Positions 7,399 to 14,446 of a stretch of 59,851 nt of DNA are shown piece after piece. A program made the translations under genes and the position numbers. Numbering within the stretch: the first letter of the stretch is position 1; each line of letters opens with the position of its first letter. The notes beneath the pieces are model-generated. The model was given only the letters and a program-made list of their open reading frames with translations, was not told where the DNA came from and made no database searches. This DNA is from CAYJPA01 sp964371945 (lineage in GTDB: Bacteria > Chloroflexota > Chloroflexia > Thermomicrobiales > UBA6265): the NCBI GenBank assembly GCA_964371945.1, contig CAYJPA010000027.1, positions 1 to 59,851 of the forward strand, given 5' to 3'.

Positions 7399-9126
7399 CT
7401 ATCCCCTTCGTGTCAGTTTTCCAAACCGTAGGCCTGCGCGGCGGCGGCATGGGAGATGAATCCCTGCCGCAGATCCTCCTCGACGAGATCGCGCGCGCTC
7501 CAATGGATTGCCATACCCGCCCGCTCCCGCCGAACTCAGCATGATTTCGTCGCCCTCAGTCACGATCACGCGTGTGAACTTGGAATCGGAGACCGTGCCG
7601 AATACTTCTGAAAAGCGGCGAAATTGCGTCTCACCTTTTTTCTTGATGAATATGCCGCCGCTTGTGCCAGGGTCTCCGCCAAAAATGCCGGCAGCTTGTG
7701 TCTTCGTGCGGTCGAAGAGCGCGTTGACGGTGATCTCTGGCGCGGTGACACGGAAAATGCGAGAGCTGGCGAATCCGCCGCGAAACCGGCCGGGGCCAGC
7801 TGAGTCATTCCGGATCTTATATTCCTGGACGATGAAGGGATACTTGGTCTCGAGAATTTCGACCGGAGTGTTCCGGCAGTTCCCGTTGTTGGGGCAAAGC
7901 ACGTCGTTGCCATCATGGTCGAAAGTGCCACCCCACCCGCTGCCCTCGATATGGTAATTAGTGTAGTAGTCACCATACTCCGGGTGGAATCCGCCAAAGA
8001 GGAAATTACAGGACGAGGCGCCTTCCGAGGCTGAGATGCGTTCCGGCACCGCCCCGGCGAGCGCGCGCAAAACAACGTTCTGGATGTGCGGATGGGTCTC
8101 GGTGTTGCCGCCGACGGACGGACCTGGATGCTGCACATTGGTCAGACTCCCGGGCCGGGTCACGATCCTGATCGGACGGTAGGCGCCGGAGTTGATCGGA
8201 ATATCGTTTGACGTTACGTGTAAGAAACCTGAGTAACAGGACGCGGCCGTCACCACGAAGGTCGCATTGATCGGGCCCCGCGCTTGATCATCCGAATCGA
8301 GCCAGTCGCAGATCGCTTCGTCTCCACGGATCGTCAGTTTCAGCCGCATCCAGTACGGCTTGTTGGTCACGCCATCGTCTTCCATGCAGTCCTGCGCGTA
8401 ATAAACACCGTCCGGAATTTCAGAAATTTCGGCGCGCATGAAACGTTCGGAGTAGTCGAGAAGTTGATCGGAAGCGGCTGCCAGAAATTCGCCGCCATAC
8501 TTTGCCAGGAGTTCGAGCACGCGAGCTTCCGCGACGTGGAGACTTCCAATCATGGCGTGGTAGTCACCCCAGGAGGTTTTCGGGGTGCGATGGTTGGAAA
8601 GGATCACCTTCCAGAGATCGCGCACATACTCTCCCCGGTCCATGATTTTGATCGGTGGTAATCGCAACCCTTCCTGATAAACCTCGGTGGCGTCGGCCGC
8701 GAACGAGCCTGGGGCCATCCCGCCGACCTCGCCAACGTGGGCGACATTGCCGACGAATCCCCAGGGTTTACCCTCCCAAAAGACGGCCTTGACGACAAGA
8801 TGTTCCGGCAAGTGGTTCTGCCCGCGGTAGGGGTCGTTGTGGATGTAGACATCGCCTGGTGCGAACGCATCGAGACCGACCTCGTCGAGCATCCACTTCA
8901 TCGCGTACTGGCAGGAACCGAGCATCGTCGGACAAAACTCCGCCTGACCGATGAGATCACCACGCGTGTTGAACATCATGCAAGAGAAATCGAGACCTTC
9001 GTTGAAGATCGGTGAATAACTCGTGCGCATCATCGCCGTGCCCATTTCGCGGCACACATTGACGAAGGCGTTGTTGACAACGGAGAGCGTCACTGAGTCG
9101 ATCTGTTCGACTTGTTGGATGGCCAT
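7399..9126 (-). CDS. Hydantoinase B/oxoprolinase-family subunit, C-terminal frameshift
   Basis: Large subunit partner of HyuA, for ATP-dependent hydrolysis of hydantoin, N-methylhydantoin or 5-oxoproline rings. Recognisable are VNNAFVNVCREMGTAMMRT, DVYIHNDPYRGQNHLPEH, the Gly-rich GNTETHPHIQN and SAGPGRFRGGF. ATG 9126 follows GGGAG at ten bases. The end is odd: after AGAGGYGNPLERAR the frame becomes Arg/Gly-rich and stops at 7399. One extra GC unit in the tract at 7491-7498 would give ERARDLVEEDLRQGF and a stop at 7413, a normal family C-terminus. This is either a 2-bp contraction or a sequencing error; otherwise the length is usual. Confidence 0.9.
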   Translation of the reverse strand: MAIQQVEQIDSVTLSVVNNAFVNVCREMGTAMMRTSYSPIFNEGLDFSCMMFNTRGDLIGQAEFCPTMLGSCQYAMKWMLDEVGLDAFAPGDVYIHNDPYRGQNHLPEHLVVKAVFWEGKPWGFVGNVAHVGEVGGMAPGSFAADATEVYQEGLRLPPIKIMDRGEYVRDLWKVILSNHRTPKTSWGDYHAMIGSLHVAEARVLELLAKYGGEFLAAASDQLLDYSERFMRAEISEIPDGVYYAQDCMEDDGVTNKPYWMRLKLTIRGDEAICDWLDSDDQARGPINATFVVTAASCYSGFLHVTSNDIPINSGAYRPIRIVTRPGSLTNVQHPGPSVGGNTETHPHIQNVVLRALAGAVPERISASEGASSCNFLFGGFHPEYGDYYTNYHIEGSGWGGTFDHDGNDVLCPNNGNCRNTPVEILETKYPFIVQEYKIRNDSAGPGRFRGGFASSRIFRVTAPEITVNALFDRTKTQAAGIFGGDPGTSGGIFIKKKGETQFRRFSEVFGTVSDSKFTRVIVTEGDEIMLSSAGAGGYGNPLERARSRRGGSAAGIHLPCRRRAGLRFGKLTRRG

Positions 9127-9170
9127 TGGCGTCAAACTCCCATCACGATCCCGGCGACCGGCGACGTTCT

Positions 9171-11219
9171 CTAACTAGTGATGCTGATCACCCCGGTAGG
9201 GTGTACTTCAATTCGCTGCCCCGGGTGGACAAGCGTGGTCGAAACGACCTCTTCGATAATCAATGGACCCTCGATTTGGGCGCCGGCACTGAGATCGCCC
9301 CGCTGGACGATCGGACAGTCGACGAGGCCGTGACCCTGGAAGAAGACGGATCGGGTCGTCCCCGCTCCCAACGCGGTATGACCATTGGTTGGAATCGTAG
9401 GGAGCGACGGCGGTATGGTGCGGCCGGTTGCCTCAACATTGAAGCGAATCAACTCGATGGTCTCGCCCGTGATGGAGTAACCATAGAAGCGCTCGTGCAG
9501 GCGGTGGAACTCGTCGAGTGTGCGGTTGAGCAATTCCTGGGTGACATCACCTTCTGGCATCGGCACGTCTTGCTCGTAGTTCTGTCCCCAGTAGCGCATG
9601 GAAATCGAGCGCGCCACCTCCGGCTCACCAACGTAACCTTCTGCGGTCAATTCGGCGATGACCCCAGCAACGAGATCTCTAAGATGCCGATCGACCGTGT
9701 CTGAATCGGTGGAATCGGAGCGGAAGTGTTTGCTCCAGACCTTGTTGACCTTGGGTTCCGCGATCAACGCTCCAAACGCCGAGGTGAGACCCGGGTAGAC
9801 CGGGATGACGACCGTGGTCATGCCCATCTTTGTCGCGATATCCGTGGCATGGAGCGGACCGGCTCCGCCAAACGCGATCAGGGCATATTCGCGTGGATCG
9901 AGTCCACGATCGATCGAGAGCACACGGATCGCATTCGCCATATTCTCGTTGGCGATATCGATGACCGCCTGAGCGGCTTCGAACCGATGGAGTCCCAGAC
10001 GAGCGCCGAGATCGGTCAACGCGGCCTCGGCCTTCGCCCTGTCGAGGGCAATCTTGCCGCCCAGGAAGAAGACCGGATTGAGGCGACCGAGCACGAGATT
10101 TGCGTCGGTCACGGTCACTTCTGTGCCGCCCGTCCCGTAGCAGACGGGTCCGGGATCAGCTCCAGCGCTCTGCGGTCCAACACGCAGCAATCCGCCTTTA
10201 TCGATCCAGGCAATACTTCCGCCCCCGGCTCCGATCGTCGTCAGGTCGATGGTCGGCGTAGCAACCGGCAGACCAAACTCGATTTCGAAATTCGTGGAGT
10301 AACCAATATTGCCGCCCCGGATCAGACCGACATCGCAACTCGTACCACCCATATCGAGCGTGACGAGATTGTCCAAACCGACAAGTTGACCGAAATAATG
10401 TCCGGCAATGATCCCCCCTGCCAGACCGGAGAGCAGGAGTTTGATCGGCTCGGCTTCGGCGGATTCGGCGGTCGTTTTTCCGCCATTCGATTTCATCAGC
10501 GCCCAGGGCACATGCATGTGCTCGGCGGCTAGCGCGTCGCGAGTGCTCGACACATATTCCTGCATGATCGGTTTGATATAGCTGTCCGCAATGACGGTGC
10601 TGCCGCGCTCGTATTCTCGCCAGATCGGAGCGACTTCGTGCGACAGTGAGACGGGTATGCCTGGGAAGCGCGTGTGCAGAAAATCGCGCAGTTTCAACTC
10701 GTGGCTTGGATTGACGTACGAAAAGAGCAGGCAAACCGCAATTGCAAGACTACCGTCAGGATACTCTCTTTGGCGTTCCTCAATTGAATGGGCCAGAGTT
10801 TCCAAATTCGCAACATCGAGCGAGATCAACACCCGGCCGTGGAAGTCGAGTCTTTCCGCAACCCCGAAACAATTGCGCCGTTCCACCAACGGTTTGGGTT
10901 TGCGCCATTTCAGGGAAAAGTGATGTTTTCGGTTCATCCGCTGGATATATGGAATGTCTTCGAATCCGGCTGTCGTGACGTAGATGACGTTGGCGCCGCG
11001 GCGCATGAGCAGCGCATTCGTCGCGACGGTAGTGCCGATGCTGAGCGCCGAGATCACGTCGGACGGGACGCCGCTGCTTTTGATTGCGTTCATGACCGCG
11101 TCGACTGGCCGCCGGGGCGTCGATGGAGTTTTGGCGATGACGAGCTGGTTCGTCCCCTCGTCAACTCCGATCAAATCGGTGAAGGTTCCTCCGGTGTCAA
11201 TTCCGATGCGTACGGGCAT
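9171..11219 (-). CDS. Hydantoinase A/oxoprolinase-family subunit
   Basis: A 682-residue ATP-binding subunit of the HyuA type. The N-terminal hydantoinase domain starts MPVRIGIDTGGTFTD (phosphate-binding loop of the ASKHA fold). The central domain has VTLDMGGTSCDVGLI, TIGAGGGSIAWID and ALIAFGGAGPLHA. The C-terminus carries the MRYWGQNYEQDVPMP and IIEEVVSTTLVHPGQ segments typical of the family. It lies upstream of hyuB with a short gap, so the two form a heteromeric enzyme. The ring substrate (hydantoin, creatinine-derived N-methylhydantoin, 5-oxoproline or other) cannot be set from sequence. The preceding gene is the transporter ATPase. Confidence 0.93.
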   Translation of the reverse strand: MPVRIGIDTGGTFTDLIGVDEGTNQLVIAKTPSTPRRPVDAVMNAIKSSGVPSDVISALSIGTTVATNALLMRRGANVIYVTTAGFEDIPYIQRMNRKHHFSLKWRKPKPLVERRNCFGVAERLDFHGRVLISLDVANLETLAHSIEERQREYPDGSLAIAVCLLFSYVNPSHELKLRDFLHTRFPGIPVSLSHEVAPIWREYERGSTVIADSYIKPIMQEYVSSTRDALAAEHMHVPWALMKSNGGKTTAESAEAEPIKLLLSGLAGGIIAGHYFGQLVGLDNLVTLDMGGTSCDVGLIRGGNIGYSTNFEIEFGLPVATPTIDLTTIGAGGGSIAWIDKGGLLRVGPQSAGADPGPVCYGTGGTEVTVTDANLVLGRLNPVFFLGGKIALDRAKAEAALTDLGARLGLHRFEAAQAVIDIANENMANAIRVLSIDRGLDPREYALIAFGGAGPLHATDIATKMGMTTVVIPVYPGLTSAFGALIAEPKVNKVWSKHFRSDSTDSDTVDRHLRDLVAGVIAELTAEGYVGEPEVARSISMRYWGQNYEQDVPMPEGDVTQELLNRTLDEFHRLHERFYGYSITGETIELIRFNVEATGRTIPPSLPTIPTNGHTALGAGTTRSVFFQGHGLVDCPIVQRGDLSAGAQIEGPLIIEEVVSTTLVHPGQRIEVHPTGVISITS

Positions 11220-11291
11220 GGGTACTCCTCTGGTAAAGATATCTGTGAGTCACAAGCGTCGTTGATCGGCAATTCCCGGTCCCCGACGGCC

Positions 11292-12422
11292 TTACCTCCA
11301 TGCGCGCTCCGTTGTCGCGTCGAACAGGGTGATGCGGTCACCTCGCGGTTCGACCCAAACCCGCTCGCCACGCGCGATCGGGTCGTCCGGATCTACGGCC
11401 GCGATGAGATGATCGCGCTCACGGATCACGCCTTCGCCGTTCGGCAGGAGGAGAATGGAATACGTGACCGATCCCATTGGCTGGATGAAATGCACTTCGG
11501 CGGGCAGACGGCCCTGTCCTGCCGTGCGATGAACCACGAGATCTTCTGGCCGAATACCGAGGATGATCGACTCGGGTGTCCCATTGGCGCTCAAGGCCGT
11601 CGCGGTCGGTTCCGGGATGCGCCGGCGTAATCCGTCGTTCCCGATGACGCCGACCTCGACCCAGAGTCCTTCACCATCGCCTCGAACGGATCCCCGGAGC
11701 AGGTTGATCGACGGACTGCCGATGAACCGCGCGACAAAGATATCGGCCGGATTGGCATAAACCTCGTGCGGGCCTCCAACTTGCAGGAGTCGTCCCTCGC
11801 TCATGATGCCGATGCGATCGGAAAGAACCAACGCCTCCGACTGATCGTGTGTGACGTAGACAGTAGTGATGCGGAGTTCCTCATGTAATCTCTTGAGTTC
11901 GGTGCGAGTCTCCTCGCGCAGCTTCAAATCGAGATTGGAGAGGGGTTCGTCCATCAAGAAAACGTTCGGGCGGCGCACAATCGCGCGGCCGAGCGCAACT
12001 CGCTGCCGTTGTCCACCAGAAAGCTGACCGGGTTTGCGCTTCAGCACCTGATCGATCCTCAGCATCGCGGCAACCTGCTGGACACGCTCTTCGACTTCGG
12101 TTTTCGGCAGTCCTTTCACCTTCAAGTTGAGCGCAAGATTTTCGTGGACTGTCATGTGTGGGTAGAGCGCGTAACTCTGAAAAACCATCACCACGTCACG
12201 GTGACGTGCGGCCACAGCCGTGACATCACGCCCCCGGATTGAGATCGTCCCGGTGGAAACCTGCTCCAGACCGGCAATCATGCGCAGCGTCGTTGTCTTC
12301 CCACACCCGGAGGGTCCGAGCAAGGTGAAGAACTCGCCATCCTGGATTTCCAGATTCAGGTCCTTCACGGCGACGACCTGGGTTCCATATATTTTGTTGA
12401 TATCTGTGAGCACGACCGTCAT
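11292..12422 (-). CDS. ABC transporter ATP-binding protein (MalK/UgpC type)
   Basis: A 376-residue ATPase of a CUT1 carbohydrate-type importer. It has Walker A GPSGCGKTTT, signature LSGGQRQRVALGRAI, Walker B NVFLMDEPLSNLD and switch His in VYVTHDQSEAL. A C-terminal TOBE/OB domain (about residues 240-376) is typical of MalK/UgpC. It would power uptake of the hydantoinase-pathway substrate. Its membrane partner survives only as the C-terminal stump at 12505-12785. The solute-binding protein and first permease are absent, so the ATPase may now serve other importers or none. Confidence 0.93.
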   Translation of the reverse strand: MTVVLTDINKIYGTQVVAVKDLNLEIQDGEFFTLLGPSGCGKTTTLRMIAGLEQVSTGTISIRGRDVTAVAARHRDVVMVFQSYALYPHMTVHENLALNLKVKGLPKTEVEERVQQVAAMLRIDQVLKRKPGQLSGGQRQRVALGRAIVRRPNVFLMDEPLSNLDLKLREETRTELKRLHEELRITTVYVTHDQSEALVLSDRIGIMSEGRLLQVGGPHEVYANPADIFVARFIGSPSINLLRGSVRGDGEGLWVEVGVIGNDGLRRRIPEPTATALSANGTPESIILGIRPEDLVVHRTAGQGRLPAEVHFIQPMGSVTYSILLLPNGEGVIRERDHLIAAVDPDDPIARGERVWVEPRGDRITLFDATTERAWR

Positions 12423-12504
12423 GTTGTCTTCTCATTGCACACGCGTCGAACCGGACGATGCCGCCGTCCGACCGCCTCGTTTGTAGCCAACATGCTCACC
12501 GGGA

Positions 12505-12785
12505 TCACTTCACCGCTCCCAACGTAATGCCACGCATGATATGACGCTGAAGAATGAAGACGACGATCAGCATTGGCAAGAGTTCAATCGTGGCAGCCGC
12601 GCCGACATCGCCCCACAAAATCGAATAAGCCTGAACAAATTTGGACACGGTCACGGGAACCGTGGTCGCGTCGATGCTCGTCAAAATGAGCGCCATCAAA
12701 TATTCGTTCCACGCGAAGCCAAAGGTGAAAATCGCGGTCACGGCGGCGCTGCCGTCCAACGACTTGGCCTCGTCGTGCTCATGGA
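12505..12785 (-). pseudogene. C-terminal stump of a carbohydrate ABC permease
   Basis: The last 85 or so residues of a MalG-type permease: an EAA-loop-like HDEAKSLDGS, then AIFTFGFAWNEYLMALILTS and a final FILQRHIMRGITLGAVK. The EAA loop runs too quickly into the next transmembrane helix, which suggests an internal loss. Upstream of about 12785 the frame changes character completely and enters unrelated DNA. It is the broken remainder of the transporter operon that once ran into the ATPase gene. Confidence 0.85.
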
Positions 12786-13092
12786 CCTTCGACGAGTTCC
12801 AATCGTTTGTCACTGAGTGCGAGACGAGCCTCGCACTTGCGGAAGCTGCACTCGGGGCCGATACCAAGGCCGAGGCGATTGGGTTCTGGCGCCAGCTGTT
12901 CGGCGGCCGCTTCCCCGAGTCTCTCACCGAAGAAGAAGAGCAGCGCTTCGCTCTCCGCGACACAACCACATCGATCCTGTTGCCGCAATCCATAGCAAGC
13001 GGCTATGCGGTTATCGTCCAGGCGTCCCTGTCGGCGCAGAAACATGGAGCGCTCAACGGTCAGTACCCGGAGCGGAACGGTCGGCCACTCGC
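12782..13092 (+). pseudogene. Possible C-terminal fragment of a SMODS/CD-NTase nucleotidyltransferase
   Basis: A plus-strand frame reading TFDEFQSFVTECETSLALAE, then AEAIGFWRQLFGGRFP. This pattern, a long acidic helix followed by W-R-x-L/I-F-G-x-x-F-P, is how many SMODS-domain (CBASS-type) cyclic-oligonucleotide synthases end. No catalytic domain is present. The fragment starts abruptly at the permease stump and runs into the ISAs1 end at 13093 without a stop of its own. The call rests on memory of the family's ending and could be wrong. Confidence 0.4.
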
Positions 13093-14338
13093 CAGGGCTA
13101 TCGCATCTTATTGCCCCCCAGGACGTGGAGGAGGTAGGCGTCGTTCCAGCCGGCTTTGAGCCGGCTGCCCTTGACCCCGATCTTCCGCGTCGGATCGGCG
13201 CGCAACAAGTTGAGCACCAGCTTGCGGATCGTGGCGAGGTTTTCGGCCGCGTGGCCGATCCGCGCTCGGCTGGCATCCTCGCGGAAGGCAACCTCGAGCA
13301 CCCAGTGCACCTGATTCTCGATCCCCCAATGGCTGCGCACCGCCTTCGCGACGGGCGCGGCGTCGCCGGCCAGACTGGAGAGGTCATACCGGGTATGGGT
13401 GGTCACTACGCCGTCGATCCGGCGTTCGCCGGTCACCTCGACGATGGTGCGCAGCTTCGGCCACGCCCGGTCGGGATCGAGCCAGTGCAACGTCGGCGGG
13501 TCCGCGATGGTGCGACAGGTCCGCACCTCGATCCGGCCGTGTCCCCTCCCGATCGTCCGGTGCCGATCGCTCGGCGGCGCCAGCGCGAAGCTGTCACGCA
13601 CATGCTGGAGCAGTTCCGGCCGATTCCCTTCGCGGGCGAGGACATCATCGCCACCCTGCGCCACGATTTGGGTCGCGATCGCCGTCTGGCAGTCGATCGC
13701 GTCGATCGTCACCACCTGGTCGGTCAGATCGAGCTGCGCCAACAACGCCGGAATCGCGGTAATCTCATTGCTCTTGTCGTCGACAGCCACCTGGCCCAGC
13801 ACGAGGCGATCCGCGCTCGCCCAGGCACTCACCAGATGACCGGCCCGCTCTCCCGGCTCTCGCTCCGCCCGCACGGTTTTGCCATCGATCGCGACCACCC
13901 CACCCGCGGTGGTCGCCTCAGTCGCCAACGCGGGCGCCCAGCGCAGCACCCCGTGTTCCAACTGGGCGGGGTCGAGTCGGCTGAAGATCCGCCCAAACGT
14001 GTCGTGCGAGGAGATGTCGTTGGGCAACGGCAATCACGTGCGCAACCACGACAGTTTGATCTCACCCCACTCCTCCACCTCCACCCAGCTTTCCGCCCCC
14101 GCCAGCACCGCGCAGCGGGCGATGCTGACGATGTCGAGCAGGTCATGGCGCTTGGTGCGATCGATCCGGGGGTCGACGAGATCGTGGACACAGCCGGCGA
14201 TCCGGGCAACGGGGAAGTCCGACACGGGAGGGGTCCTTGCCAGCGGGGTCCAGACGGGGCAGCGGCACGCGGCGGGCACGCGGTATCGGTCAGCCGTGCC
14301 CCACAGGCAACACGCTCAATCTAGATGCGATAGCCCTG
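13093..14338. mobile_element. ISAs1-family insertion sequence, copy 2 (inactive)
   Basis: The ends CAGGGCTATCGCATCT (13093-13108) and AGATGCGATAGCCCTG (14323-14338) are perfect 16-bp inverted repeats. They bound one minus-strand transposase gene that carries an internal stop. No convincing target duplication is visible. The end sequence is nearer to those of the MITEs at 53204 and 59754 than to those of copy 1. Confidence 0.85.
13098..14225 (-). pseudogene. ISAs1-family transposase with an in-frame stop
   Basis: Parallel to the intact copy at 3086-4210 along its whole length: VHDLVDPRIDRTKRHDL, AESWVEVEEWGEIK, GGVVAIDGKTVRAER, HWGIENQVHWVLEVAF. The codon that is TGG (Trp) in copy 1, in WLRTWLPLPN, is TGA here, at about 14034-14036. 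This cuts the protein after some 64 residues. The probable GTG start is at 14225, matching copy 1. A downstream in-frame start could only give a protein lacking the N-terminal domain. The catalytic residues are still present, so inactivation looks recent. Confidence 0.88.
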
Positions 14339-14446
14339 CCAGTTTCTCGGATGCGATGGCGAGGTCAGGGGGGAGCCGGTACAATACCTCGCGTTTGCGA
14401 CGTGCAGGCGGCGTCCCTGTCCGCCCATTAATTGAAGCCGGAGTAC

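Noticed and set aside
13005..14324. 439-codon plus-strand frame opposite the second ISAs1 transposase
   Set aside because: Shadow of the minus-strand pseudogene; it also crosses both IS ends, which no native gene would do.
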